Part shown: positions 52,752 to 61,976 of the stretch, piece by piece
How the letters are laid out: each line of letters begins with the position of its first letter
How positions within the stretch are numbered: position 1 is the stretch's first letter
NCBI GenBank assembly: GCA_963807735.1
Contig: CAWEDI010000051.1
Location: forward strand, 4,796-68,795
From: Roseiarcus sp963807735
GTDB lineage: Bacteria > Pseudomonadota > Alphaproteobacteria > Rhizobiales > Beijerinckiaceae
Length of the DNA stretch: 64,000 bases
Reading direction: 5' to 3'
The notes under the pieces: model-generated
Told to the model about the DNA's origin: nothing
Seen by the model: only the letters and a program-made list of their open reading frames with translations
Databases searched by the model: none
Made by a program: the position numbers and the translations under genes

Positions 52752-54242
52752 TCAATACGCGTTGTTGTTCTTCAACAGCGAGATTGGCGTCACCGCGAGA
52801 ATGTAGAGGTCGAGCCACAGCGACCAATTCTCGATGTAGTAGAGATCGTGATCGACGCGCGCCTGGATCTTCTCCTGCGTATCGGTCTCGCCGCGCCAGC
52901 CGTGAACCTGCGCCCAGCCGGTGATGCCTGGCTTGACCCGATGCCGCGCGAAATAGCCGTCCACCACCTCGTCGTATTTGCGATCCGCCGCCTTGGCGTG
53001 AATGGCGTGCGGGCGCGGGCCGACCAGCGAGAGATCGCCCTTCAATACGACGTTGAACAATTGCGGCAGCTCGTCGATCGACGTCTTGCGGATGAAGCGG
53101 CCGACGCGGGTGACGCGCGGATCGTCGCGAGTGACCAGCCTTGAGGCCGAGGCGTCGAGCTGGTCGACATACATCGAGCGGAATTTGTAGACCTCGACCA
53201 GTTCATTGTTGAAGCCGTAGCGCTTCTGCTTGAACAGGATCGGGCCTTTCGAATCGAGCCGGATCGCCAAAGCGGTTAGGGCCAGCAGCGGCGAGAGTGC
53301 GATCAGCGCCAGGGCGCCGATCGCCTTGTCGAGCGCCATCTTGACGAGGATGTCGCGATCGCCGAGCGGCTTGTCGAACACGTCGAGCATCGGCGCCGCG
53401 CCGAGATAGGAATAGGAGCGCGGCCGGAAGCGGATGCGGTTGGCGTGGGCGGCGAGCCGCACGTCGATCGGCAGCACCCAGAGCTTGCGCAGCATGCCCA
53501 GGATGCGCTGTTCGGCGGTGATCGGCAGCGCGAAGACGGCCAGATCGATGCGCGTCGAGCGCGCGTAGTCGACGAGATCGTCGACGTTGCCGAGTTTGGC
53601 GAAGCCCTCGACAGTCATCGGCGAGCGCGCGTCGCCGCGATCGTCGAACACGCCGAGCAGCTTGATCTCCGAAGGGTCGGCCTTGGCGAGATCGCGGATG
53701 AGGTCGCGCGCGAGATCGCCGCCGCCGACCACCACGACGCGCTTCTGAAAGCGCCCAGAGACCGCGAGCCGATCGACCGTCCAGGCCATCGCGAACCGCG
53801 ACACCATCAGCGCGTTGAAGCCGATCAGGAACCAGGCGCCGAGCCAGAACCGCGAAATCACGTTGTCCAGCTTGGCGAAAAACACCAGCGCGATCAACGC
53901 CGCGAAGATGAAGGTCCAGGCGCCGCTCATCCGGAACAGTTGGTTGATCGGTCGCCGCAGCGCCGGCACGCTGTAGCTTTGCAGCATATAGAACGCGATC
54001 GAGTTGATGATCGCGAGGCCAAACGCCAGGAGATAGTAGACCGGCTGCGCGCCGATCTGCCGCACGACATGCGCCTCGTAGAGCGCAAGGCCGGTGGCGG
54101 CGATCAGCGCGAAGTCGAGGACCTGCGCGCCGGCGAGCAGCAGGATGCGCGTATAGCCGGGAGCGGCGCTTGCCTCGCCCTCCGCCGTCGGGTTTGGCTG
54201 GGGTTCGACGTTGTCGGCGGGACGGGCGGAAAGCCACGACAT
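52752..54242 (-). CDS. Undecaprenyl-phosphate glycosyl-1-phosphate transferase, WcaJ/PssY type
   Basis: A 496-residue initiating enzyme that transfers a sugar-1-phosphate to undecaprenyl phosphate. It has the WcaJ layout: four N-terminal helices, a CoA-binding-like Rossmann domain (VVVVGGGDLARDLIRDLA near residue 160), one further helix (ALALIALSPLLALTALAI near residue 295) and the catalytic domain: KRYGFNNELVEVYKFRSM near residue 320, RVGRFIRKTSIDELPQLFNVLKG-like block near residue 365 (here VVLKGDLSLVGPRPHA) and VKPGITGWAQVHGWRG near residue 435. Asp/Glu residues of the KFRSM-DELPQ motif are intact. One base separates its ATG from the upstream glycosyltransferase stop. Confidence 0.93.
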   Translation of the reverse strand: MSWLSARPADNVEPQPNPTAEGEASAAPGYTRILLLAGAQVLDFALIAATGLALYEAHVVRQIGAQPVYYLLAFGLAIINSIAFYMLQSYSVPALRRPINQLFRMSGAWTFIFAALIALVFFAKLDNVISRFWLGAWFLIGFNALMVSRFAMAWTVDRLAVSGRFQKRVVVVGGGDLARDLIRDLAKADPSEIKLLGVFDDRGDARSPMTVEGFAKLGNVDDLVDYARSTRIDLAVFALPITAEQRILGMLRKLWVLPIDVRLAAHANRIRFRPRSYSYLGAAPMLDVFDKPLGDRDILVKMALDKAIGALALIALSPLLALTALAIRLDSKGPILFKQKRYGFNNELVEVYKFRSMYVDQLDASASRLVTRDDPRVTRVGRFIRKTSIDELPQLFNVVLKGDLSLVGPRPHAIHAKAADRKYDEVVDGYFARHRVKPGITGWAQVHGWRGETDTQEKIQARVDHDLYYIENWSLWLDLYILAVTPISLLKNNNAY

Positions 54243-54243
54243 G

Positions 54244-55446
54244 TCACGCCTCGTTGAGAAGATGGGCGCGCTTCGCGCCGCGCCGCGAGGAGCGGGCGTC
54301 GAGATCGCGGCGCGCCAGCGCCTCGCGATAGGCCTCGATTACCGTTCCCGCCATGTTCTCCAACGAGAACCGGCCCTTGACGTAAGCGGCGAGCTCCGCC
54401 GCGCGGGCGGCGCGCTGCTCCGGCGGGCGGCGGAGTTCGACGACGATGCGGCGGGCGAGATCGACCGGGTCGTCGGGCGCGCCGAGCCTTTCGCTGAACG
54501 GGCCGAAGATCTCAGGAATGCCCCCGACGTGGGTGGTGATGAGCGGCAGTTGCGCCGCAGCGCTTTCGAGCACGACGTAGGGCATCGATTCGGCGCGCGA
54601 CGGCGCGACCATGATGCGCCCGCGCGCGAACGCCTGCGCGATCGGCATAGGGCCGAGGAAGCTGACGGCGTGCAGCAAGTCGAGCCGGTCGGCGCGGGCC
54701 ATCAACGCGTCGCGATCGGGGCCGGAGCCGATCAGCGCCGCCGTCGGCGCGGCGCCCAACTCGCGCGCGACGAGCGCGAGCGCGTCAATCAGCGTGTCGA
54801 CGCCCTTGGCCGCGCGCAACTCCCCGACATAGAGCACGTCGGCGGCGTCAGGCGCGGCGACCGTGGCGACGAACTCCCGCGCGCCGAGCCCGTTGACCAC
54901 GACGCGCCGCACGCCGTGGCGCGCGCCGACGTATTCGTCATATTTGCTCTCGATGTGCGCGCTTTCAAACAGGAACAGGTCGGTGCGCGCCGCGGCCACG
55001 CGTTCGACCGCCATGTAAAGCGAATGCGCCGTGGTGCCTGGGCGATAGTTGAAGCTGCCGCCGTGCGGCGTGTAGGCGCGGACCGGGCGGCGGTCGCGCC
55101 CAAGACCGCCGCTCAACCGCGCATAGAGGCCGCCCTTGGAGCCGTGGCCGTGCACGACGTCGGGGCGCGCGGCCTCGAGGAACCGGGTGAAGGCGCGGAA
55201 CGCGGCGACATCCGAAAACGACGGGTTGCGATTGACCGGCGTCGTCGCGACCCCGAGCGCGGCGCCGCCGGGTATGCGGGCGATCGCGTCGCGGACGCGC
55301 GGACCATCTCCGCCCGAGTCGAAAAACAGGCCGACCTTGTGACCGCGCGCGGCCTGCTCGATCGCGAGATCGATCACGTGACGAAACAATCCGCCGAGCG
55401 GGGCGCGGAACACGTGAACGATACGCAACGCGCTCGCACTCGACAC
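54244..55446 (-). CDS. Glycosyltransferase family 4-like protein
   Basis: A 400-residue GT-B glycosyltransferase. N-half: RIVHVFRAPLGGLFRHVIDLA near residue 8 (in part), VVHGHGSKGGLYARL near residue 95 and AYTPHGGSFNYRPG near residue 123. C-half: DVLYVGELRAAKGVDTLIDAL near residue 203 and ARGRIMVAPSRAESMPYVVLESAAAQLPLI (in part) with the EX7E pair of the GT4 class. It likely adds a sugar to the lipid-linked repeat. The GTG start is supported by the position of the first beta strand. Its stop lies one base from the start of the downstream phosphoglycosyltransferase gene. Confidence 0.9.
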   Translation of the reverse strand: MSSASALRIVHVFRAPLGGLFRHVIDLAIEQAARGHKVGLFFDSGGDGPRVRDAIARIPGGAALGVATTPVNRNPSFSDVAAFRAFTRFLEAARPDVVHGHGSKGGLYARLSGGLGRDRRPVRAYTPHGGSFNYRPGTTAHSLYMAVERVAAARTDLFLFESAHIESKYDEYVGARHGVRRVVVNGLGAREFVATVAAPDAADVLYVGELRAAKGVDTLIDALALVARELGAAPTAALIGSGPDRDALMARADRLDLLHAVSFLGPMPIAQAFARGRIMVAPSRAESMPYVVLESAAAQLPLITTHVGGIPEIFGPFSERLGAPDDPVDLARRIVVELRRPPEQRAARAAELAAYVKGRFSLENMAGTVIEAYREALARRDLDARSSRRGAKRAHLLNEA

Positions 55447-55513
55447 GAAACAAGCTCCGCGGAAACGCCGCCAGTCGCGGGGAATGGCGCCGCCCGAGGT
55501 TTAGGCCGCGTTC

Positions 55514-56074
55514 CTAAAAGAAGCGTTCCCGGACCGTTACCGTGTCGCCGGGACGGATCGGGAAGGTGAGCGGCACGCTCGCCGTAGTCGGCCGGCCGTC
55601 GATGTCGCGCGTGATGTCGACGCTGCCCTGATAGCCGCGGGGCGAGAAGCCGCCGGCGATCGCCACCGCCGTCTGCGCCGTCATCCCATTGACGAACGGA
55701 TACTGACCCGAGGTGGTGACTTCGCCGAGCACGAAGAACGGCCGGAACGCCTCGACCTCGACCGAAACTTTGGGATCGCGCAGATAGCCGCCGCGCAGCT
55801 TGGCTTCGAGGCTCCCGGTCAACTCGGCCGTCGTCATGCCTTGCGCGTGGACGAGGCCGATCAGCGGCATCGAAATATTGCCGGCGGGGCCGACCGAGAA
55901 CGAGTTGGTCAAATTGTCTTGACCGAACACGATGACGCGTAGCCGGTCGCCGCTCGCCAGCCGATAGGGCGCGTCCATCGAGGCGCGCCAGTCGGCGCCG
56001 TAGGGTTGCGTCGCGCAGCCGCCGAGGGCGAGCGCGCCGAGCGCCAAAGCCGCAAGCATTCGGTTCATCGCCAT
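55514..56074 (-). CDS. Polysaccharide export outer-membrane lipoprotein, Wza-like
   Basis: A 186-residue Wza/ExoF-type export lipoprotein. The signal peptide ends in the lipobox ALGGCATQ, so Cys20 would be lipidated. The Poly_export/SLBB domain shows YRLASGDRLRVIVFGQDNLT (near residue 36), ISMPLIGLVHAQGMT, and a later FFVLGEVTTSGQYPFVNGMTAQTAVAIAGGF (in part), all characteristic. It is shorter than E. coli Wza (about 380) and lacks the C-terminal transmembrane helix, like other small alphaproteobacterial versions. It is divergent from the Wzc-like gene, with 142 bp between. Confidence 0.9.
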   Translation of the reverse strand: MAMNRMLAALALGALALGGCATQPYGADWRASMDAPYRLASGDRLRVIVFGQDNLTNSFSVGPAGNISMPLIGLVHAQGMTTAELTGSLEAKLRGGYLRDPKVSVEVEAFRPFFVLGEVTTSGQYPFVNGMTAQTAVAIAGGFSPRGYQGSVDITRDIDGRPTTASVPLTFPIRPGDTVTVRERFF

Positions 56075-56216
56075 ACGACCGCACCGCTTCCCTAACCCGC
56101 GGCCATTTTTAGCGACGCATAGTTAACGAAAGGCTGATGCCCCGATCCATTAACCGGAAGGCAACCTTGCTCTTTCATAGATCGTTCATCACGACGGGTG
56201 GCGTTAGGAGCGGCAG

Positions 56217-58292
56217 ATGGAACTGGGTGAGGGGACGGCGCCGCAAGGCCTCGATCTGCCGCGCTTGTTCGCCGCCGTCGCCGCGCGCAAGCGCTGGATC
56301 CTCGTCCCGACGATCGCCGCCTTTCTCGGCGCCCTCGGCTTCGTCATGCTGACCAAGCCGAGTTACACCGCCGTCGCCAAAGTCATGCTGGAGAATGGCG
56401 AAAGCTACTTCACGCAGCCCGAGAAGGCGCTTCCCCAGGGCGTCGACTTGATCGACGACATGACGGTGCAGAGCGAGGCGGAGGCGGCGAAATCGCCCGA
56501 TGTCGAGCGCAACGCGCTGGCCAAGCTGAAGCCGGAGGATCTCGCGGAATTTTCCGGCGGCGGCCTGCTCTCGATGTTCGCCGGACACTCTGACGAGAGT
56601 CTGGAGGATCAGCGGCTCGATGCGTTCAGCCGTCGCGTCGACATTTATCCGCAGACCAAGACGCGCGTGCTGTTATTTGAATTCTCCTCGGAGAATCGCA
56701 ATCGCGCCGCGCGCGGCGCAAACGCGCTGGCGCAAGCGTTCCTCGAATCCCAACAGAGCGCCAAGGACGATGACGCCAGATCGGCGTCGAAATGGCTGTC
56801 CGAGCAGATCGACCTGTTGCGGACCAAGGTCGCCACCGCCGAGAGCCGCATCGAGGATTTGCGCGCGAAGTCGGGATTGCTGGCGGGGGTCAACGGCCTC
56901 GCCGTCCCTTCACAGCAACTGTCCGACATCAGCGCGCAGATCGCGACCGCACGAGCGACCGAGGCGGGGGCCAACGCCAAGGCCGTCGCCTTGCGCGACC
57001 TCGTGCGCAACGGCCGGCTCGACGACGTCGCCTCCGTCGCCAATGACGAATCCCTGCGCCGTTACGCCGAGTCGCGCGTGGCGCTGAAGGCTGAGATCGC
57101 TGAGCTTGGCCGCACCATGTTGCCTGGCCATCCGCGCATGAAAGAGCTGGCGGGCCAACTCGCCGGGCTCGAAGAGGAGATTCGCGCGGCGGCGATGAAG
57201 CGGGTGCATGGCTTCGAGGAAGACGCGCGGATCGCCGACAGCCAAGTCAAGAGCCTGCAACAGGCGGTGGCGGCGCAAGCCAAAACCGTCACCTCGAGCG
57301 ATTCCGAGCAGGTCAAGCTGAGAGAGCTCGAGATCGACGCCAAAACGGCGCGGGACCAGCTCGAATCCTATCTCACCAAATACCGCGAGGCGATCGCCCG
57401 CGACGCCGAGAACGCCGTTCCCGCCAATGGCCGGATCATCGCCTACGCGCTGACTCCGACCACGCCGAGTTTCCCGAAGAAAGGCCCGACGCTGCTGCTG
57501 GCGACATTGGCGGCGTTCTGCGTCAGCCTCGGGCTCGTGGTGGCGAGAATTCTGCTCGGCGACAGTCTGCCCGTCGTCGCGGTGCGTTCGGCGGCGCCCG
57601 CGCCCATGCCGCGCGTCGATCGCGACCCGCAAATGCCGTTCGGCATCGACCCGTTGCCCGCGTCGGCGCCCGCGAACCGGGAGGAGGGCGCAGGCGAACG
57701 TCAGGTCTGGACGTCGGCGGTCGAGGCGTTCGTCGATCGCCTCGCCGAGACCGGTGACGGCGAGGGTCTCGCTTTGCTCGTGGCGGGCAACGGTCCCGCC
57801 GGCGCGCTGCCGGCGGCGCTCGTCGCGGCGAGACAGCTGACGCGGCGCGGAACGACGGCGCTCGTCGATCTCGGCCCAAGCCCCTCCTGGCTTGCCGATA
57901 CGTTCGACCGCTTCCATGAGCAGGGTCGCCCCAACGCGGGCTTGAGCGATCTCGTTGGCGGCGCGGCCGTCGCCGACGTGGCGCATCGGGATATTTCTAC
58001 GCCGCTCGCGATCATCCCCTCGGGGACGTCCGAATTGGCGCCGGACGAGCTTCCGGCGGCGCTCGAAGCTCTCGGACGCGCGTATGCTTTCGTCGTTGTG
58101 CATGCGCCGGACTGGCGCGCCGCGGCGTGTGCGCAGGCGGTGCAGGATATGGCGGCGATGCTCATCGTCGCGCCGACCTCTGAAATCGCCGCCGTCGAGG
58201 CGCGCGCGCGCGCCGCTTACAAGGACGACGGGATCGCGATCAAGGCGGTCGGCGTCGGCGCCCCGTCCGAGGGCCAGGAGCGCGCCGCCTGA
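56217..58292 (+). CDS. Wzc/GumC-like polysaccharide co-polymerase with degenerate ATPase domain
   Basis: A 691-residue chain-length determinant protein. Transmembrane helix 1 is near residues 27-45 and a second near residue 425; between them lie the Wzz domain (PSYTAVAKVMLE), coiled-coil periplasmic helices and the GNVR-type region (AKTARDQLESYLTKYREA). The C-terminal 190 residues resemble the BY-kinase ATPase, but the Walker A position reads VAGNGPAGALPAA with no GK[ST], the A' motif is ALVDLGPS, and no tyrosine cluster ends the protein. It is therefore probably a structural co-polymerase without kinase activity. Start ATG after aggag. Confidence 0.88.
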   Translation: MELGEGTAPQGLDLPRLFAAVAARKRWILVPTIAAFLGALGFVMLTKPSYTAVAKVMLENGESYFTQPEKALPQGVDLIDDMTVQSEAEAAKSPDVERNALAKLKPEDLAEFSGGGLLSMFAGHSDESLEDQRLDAFSRRVDIYPQTKTRVLLFEFSSENRNRAARGANALAQAFLESQQSAKDDDARSASKWLSEQIDLLRTKVATAESRIEDLRAKSGLLAGVNGLAVPSQQLSDISAQIATARATEAGANAKAVALRDLVRNGRLDDVASVANDESLRRYAESRVALKAEIAELGRTMLPGHPRMKELAGQLAGLEEEIRAAAMKRVHGFEEDARIADSQVKSLQQAVAAQAKTVTSSDSEQVKLRELEIDAKTARDQLESYLTKYREAIARDAENAVPANGRIIAYALTPTTPSFPKKGPTLLLATLAAFCVSLGLVVARILLGDSLPVVAVRSAAPAPMPRVDRDPQMPFGIDPLPASAPANREEGAGERQVWTSAVEAFVDRLAETGDGEGLALLVAGNGPAGALPAALVAARQLTRRGTTALVDLGPSPSWLADTFDRFHEQGRPNAGLSDLVGGAAVADVAHRDISTPLAIIPSGTSELAPDELPAALEALGRAYAFVVVHAPDWRAAACAQAVQDMAAMLIVAPTSEIAAVEARARAAYKDDGIAIKAVGVGAPSEGQERAA

Positions 58293-58301
58293 AGCGTCGC
58301 G

Positions 58302-59642
58302 TCAGAATGTCACGTTGACGCGCAACCCGCCGACCAGCGCGTCGCCGACCTTGCCGGTCTGGCTGAGATTGGCGAGGCCGCCGCCGGGGTTATGGACGAA
58401 CTGCAAGTCCGGCTGGATCTGCGCCCAAGCCGTCGCCTGGTATTGGTAGGTCGCTTCGAGCACGGTTTCGTAGGATCGCTTCGGCGTGAAAACCGCGGGG
58501 TTGTAGAACGCCGAATCGGCGCTGAAACCGATGGCGCCAGGGCTGAGGTCGACAACTCCGAAGCCGAGCGCGAATGTGTCGTCCTTGCGTCCGGGCAGCG
58601 GATCTCGCAGCGCCATGCCGCCATTGACGCCGAACGTAACAAGATTGCGGTCCCCTTGCGGCGCGACCATGGGCCGTAGGAAGACGCTAAGAGTGCGCTC
58701 CTTCTCGGCGCCGCGCCAGATCATCTGCTCGCCCACCGCGTAGAGGCTGAAATCGCCGCGATGCGACAGCGCCGTCGGGTCGACGCCGGGATTGGCGAGC
58801 GGCTGGCCGTAGACATTGTAGCGCAGGTCGGCGAAATCGAGGCTGTCGTACCAGCCGCCGATTTTGTAGACGCCGGCGTATTGCCCGTCGCCTTGACCGA
58901 TTGCGTATTGCGCCTCGGCGATCGCCAGGACCCCGCGCAACGGGAAGCTGACGCCGTAGGGATTGGCGTGCTGCGGGTCGGGGTCCGTGTCGGGCGCCGG
59001 GGCGCCGCTGAAGACGCCGCCGAGCAACGTTACCGGACCGGACGTCCATTTGCCGCGCACGCCCAACGCCGACAGCGGGAACGCTGGGCCGCCGCCGGGC
59101 ATGTCGAGGGCGAACAGTTCCGGCCAGCCGAACAGCGCGTTGACGAAATAGCCGCCGCTCGGATTGGTGCCGAACTCGAAATCGAGGCTCTGCTGGCCGA
59201 CTTTCACGTCGAAATGGTCGCCGATTTTCTGATCGTACCAGAGTTCCCACAGCCGGGTCGCGCGATCGCCCTGGACGCCGCTGATCGTTTGCAACGCGCC
59301 GATGTCGTGGGTCGTGAAATTATCGCCGTGCAGGTTCAGCCCGCTGACGTTGAACTGGCCGCCCTCCCAGCCGAGGAGGGGCTTGGGATCGAACTGGATG
59401 GTCATGGTGGTGAGACCGTCGTAATCCGCGCCGCGCCGCAAGCCGCCGACCGGGTTTGCGAACGCCTCGCTGGTCTCGTTGAGAGTGAACGTGCCGCCAA
59501 TTTTGGCGAAGTTCTTACGGAAACCGCCGAGGTCGCCGAAAAGATTGGCGCTATAGTCGGGCTGATCGTCCGCCCGGGCCGTCGCCACGAAAAGAAAACC
59601 GCAGAGCGTACAACTTCCAGCAAGCCCAAGACGTCGCGCCAT
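58302..59642 (-). CDS. OprB-type carbohydrate-selective porin
   Basis: A 446-residue outer-membrane beta-barrel of the OprB family. The signal peptide is cut after VATARA near residue 24. Family motifs are GGTFTLNETSEAFANPVGG near residue 50, WELWYDQKIGDHFDVKVGQQSLD (in part) near residue 140, and repeated amphipathic strands ending in the terminal phenylalanine VNVTF that BAM recognises. OprB porins admit sugars; in this cluster it may also serve polymer release, a speculation. It converges with the Wzc-like gene with 9 bp between. Confidence 0.88.
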   Translation of the reverse strand: MARRLGLAGSCTLCGFLFVATARADDQPDYSANLFGDLGGFRKNFAKIGGTFTLNETSEAFANPVGGLRRGADYDGLTTMTIQFDPKPLLGWEGGQFNVSGLNLHGDNFTTHDIGALQTISGVQGDRATRLWELWYDQKIGDHFDVKVGQQSLDFEFGTNPSGGYFVNALFGWPELFALDMPGGGPAFPLSALGVRGKWTSGPVTLLGGVFSGAPAPDTDPDPQHANPYGVSFPLRGVLAIAEAQYAIGQGDGQYAGVYKIGGWYDSLDFADLRYNVYGQPLANPGVDPTALSHRGDFSLYAVGEQMIWRGAEKERTLSVFLRPMVAPQGDRNLVTFGVNGGMALRDPLPGRKDDTFALGFGVVDLSPGAIGFSADSAFYNPAVFTPKRSYETVLEATYQYQATAWAQIQPDLQFVHNPGGGLANLSQTGKVGDALVGGLRVNVTF

Positions 59643-60090
59643 ATCCCACCTGCCCCAACCACCCGCCTGTAAGTTACGATTTAGTCGCGGTGGAGAACTT
59701 ACGCAATGCGCCAAATATCGGCGGGATCGATTTAGAACGGCTGTAAACTTAGAATTATTTCAAACACCCTCTCAGCAGCCGGGCGCCAGAGATAGACTGC
59801 GATCGACGTGGGGTTGCTATCCAAGGCCCCCGCGCTTTCCATCATAGGACCCTGACATTTCCAAAACGCCACCCTTGCCGCCTGGTAGGCGGGCGCGAGT
59901 TTTTGCCGCGGAAGGCGCGATTTCACGGGCGACGCGGAACGACGGCCGAGAAAGGATGTTGACGATCGTACCGCGATTTGGCAACGGCTGGTCCGAGCTC
60001 CCAGTCCGACGAAAAAAGGCGAGGGGCGCGTCACTGGTCGATCGCAAGGTTTCACTATGGGGACGACTGCCGGCCCGAGGATAACCTGAA
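59643..60090. other. 448-bp intergenic region with no gene seen
   Basis: Between the divergent porin gene and a glycosyltransferase gene. It is AT-richer around 59680-59770, where the porin promoter probably lies, but no clear -35/-10 pair could be assigned. Short open frames inside it have no credible starts or composition. No repeat copy was found. Confidence 0.5.
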
Positions 60091-61215
60091 ATGAGCCCCC
60101 CCGACCATCCCCTGCGCATTCTCATGGTCTGCGACCTTTGGCAGGGCTCGGACTCCTATGCCTTGGCGCGCGCCTTCCGTCGCCAGGGCCATTCGGTCAC
60201 GATCGTCTCCGACAGCACCTATTACGGGCGAGAATGGCGGCATCCGCTGCTCCGCGGCGCGCGTAAGCTGTTGCGGCCGTTCATCGTGGGCGATTTTAAC
60301 GACTCTCTCATCAAGAACGCCGAGGGGCTGCATCCGCATTTGCTGTTCGTCTGCAAGGGGCAACTGGTCGAACCGCACGCCATCGAGGCCGCCAAGCGCG
60401 TTGGAGCGCTGGCGGCTCTGTGGTGGCCCGACGTCAGTTTCTTCGCGCACGGCCCGTCGATTCCGCGCGCGATCCCGCATTACGATTGGGTGTTCACGAC
60501 CAAGACGTTCGGGCTCTCCGACCTTTTGACGAAATTCGGAGTGACCAAAGCGTCGTTCCTCCCGCACGCATTCCATCCCGAAGTCCACCGCAAATTCCGC
60601 TGCGACGCGAGCGACCAGGAGCGCTACGCCTGCGACGTCTCTTTCATCGGGACCTGGTCGCCGAAGAAGCAGGCGCTGCTCGAAGCGCTCGTCGCCGCCC
60701 GGCCGGCGGTGACGCTGAAGATTTGGGGCATGCAGTGGGAGAAGGCCGGCCGCGGTCTGTCGCGCTGGGTCGAATCTCGTGAGGTTCTCGGGGCGGAATA
60801 CGCCAAGGCGATCCGCCTCTCCAAGGTCAACCTCGGCATTTTAAGCGAGGTGCGCAAGGGCGCGTCGAGCGGCGATCTCATCACCGCCCGCACCTTCCAC
60901 ATCCCCGCCTGCGGCGGCTTCATGCTGCACGAACGCACCGCCGAAGTCCGCCAGTTCTTCGAGGAAGGCCGCGAATGCGGCATGTTCGCCGGCGCCGAGG
61001 AGATGGTGGCCAAGGTCGGATACTACCTCGACCGTCCTGATGAGCGCGAGGCGGTCACGGAAGCGGGGCATCTGCGTTGCCTGAATTCGGGCAATTCCGT
61101 AGACGACCGGGCGCGCGCGATTCTTGCCAAAGTCGCCGAGTTGCGCGGCGGCGGCGCGCCCGAGGAATCGCTGGAGGCCGACGCCTATTTCGCGATGGCC
61201 GTCAACGCGCCGTAG
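60091..61215 (+). CDS. CgeB-like glycosyltransferase
   Basis: A 374-residue glycosyltransferase of the CgeB/DUF3880 type (GT-B). N-half: RILMVCDLWQGSDSYALARAF near residue 9 and HLLFVCKGQLVEPH near residue 83. C-half: VSFIGTWSPKKQALLEAL near residue 187, KVNLGILSEVRKG near residue 248 and TARTFHIPACGGFMLHERTAEV near residue 267 (in part), where RTFHIPACGGF is the hallmark of this family's donor-binding loop. It likely adds a sugar to the exopolysaccharide. Its 3' end overlaps the convergent deacetylase gene by 31 bp. An aggataacctgaa precedes the ATG. Confidence 0.87.
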   Translation: MSPPDHPLRILMVCDLWQGSDSYALARAFRRQGHSVTIVSDSTYYGREWRHPLLRGARKLLRPFIVGDFNDSLIKNAEGLHPHLLFVCKGQLVEPHAIEAAKRVGALAALWWPDVSFFAHGPSIPRAIPHYDWVFTTKTFGLSDLLTKFGVTKASFLPHAFHPEVHRKFRCDASDQERYACDVSFIGTWSPKKQALLEALVAARPAVTLKIWGMQWEKAGRGLSRWVESREVLGAEYAKAIRLSKVNLGILSEVRKGASSGDLITARTFHIPACGGFMLHERTAEVRQFFEEGRECGMFAGAEEMVAKVGYYLDRPDEREAVTEAGHLRCLNSGNSVDDRARAILAKVAELRGGGAPEESLEADAYFAMAVNAP

Positions 61216-61928
61216 AGCCTGCGCCCCGCCAGCCGTCGAGCCGCCGCGGTCGCGGCGAAGCGCGCGCGCAGCAAACTCCAATGCAGCGATCCCGATCGCG
61301 CCCAGCGCAGCGGCGCGCCCGCGTCATGGGTTTGGTTCACGCAAATCCGGCTGACCCGGACGCCGACGCGCGTGTGCGGGAGGGGATGCGAATCGCCGAC
61401 CAGCCGGAACCCCTCGCGCATGGCGGCGGCGATCTCGCGCGCGCCGCCGTGGCCGCCCGGCAGCGCCATCGTCGCGACGGCCGCTTCGCTGATCGCCTCG
61501 ACAAAGTCGCGGCTGGCGGAGAGTTCGTCGGCAAGGTCGGCGTCGGCGAGCGAAGTCAACGCCCGATGCGTCGCCCCGTGAGCGCCGAGCTGGCAGATCG
61601 ACTTCACGTCGCCAAGCGCGCGCGGCGAGAGATAGCGCGGGTCACGGCTTGCCCAGTCGCGCACGACGAAGGCGGTCGGCGTGACGCCGCAATCGGCAAG
61701 AAATCGAAACGCCGCCTCGTTGCTGGCGTGGCCATCATCGAAGGTCACCGCGACATGCGTCCCGCGCTCGACGATCGCCGCCCGGTCGCAATCCGTGAAC
61801 TTGATGAAATTCACGCCGGCGTCTAGCAGCGTGCGGATCTGTTCGCGGAACGTCGATAGCGCGACGTCATAGAAACCTTCCGGCGCGCCGTTCGGCGTGT
61901 GGTGATACATCAAGACGATGACGGACAT
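61185..61928 (-). CDS. Polysaccharide deacetylase-family protein (NodB homology)
   Basis: A 247-residue carbohydrate esterase 4-like protein. It starts VIVLMYHHTPNG, the usual first strand, and has the metal-binding TFDDGHASN near residue 62 (motif 1) and LGAHGATHRALT near residue 116, in which the HxxxH histidines of motif 2 are visible as H118 and H122-type positions. It may remove acetyl groups from the surface polysaccharide made by the cluster; substrates of this branch also include amino-sugars. No signal peptide is seen, so it may act in the cytosol. It overlaps the convergent glycosyltransferase. Confidence 0.85.
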   Translation of the reverse strand: MSVIVLMYHHTPNGAPEGFYDVALSTFREQIRTLLDAGVNFIKFTDCDRAAIVERGTHVAVTFDDGHASNEAAFRFLADCGVTPTAFVVRDWASRDPRYLSPRALGDVKSICQLGAHGATHRALTSLADADLADELSASRDFVEAISEAAVATMALPGGHGGAREIAAAMREGFRLVGDSHPLPHTRVGVRVSRICVNQTHDAGAPLRWARSGSLHWSLLRARFAATAAARRLAGRRLYGALTAIAK

Positions 61929-61976
61929 CGCGGTCGCTTGCTGAAATTTTGTGTCGGCTTCATGGACGAAGGCGCC

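Noticed and set aside
59875..60125. Short open frames in the gap before the CgeB-like gene
   Set aside because: No Shine-Dalgarno, no recognisable sequence and Arg-rich composition typical of chance frames.
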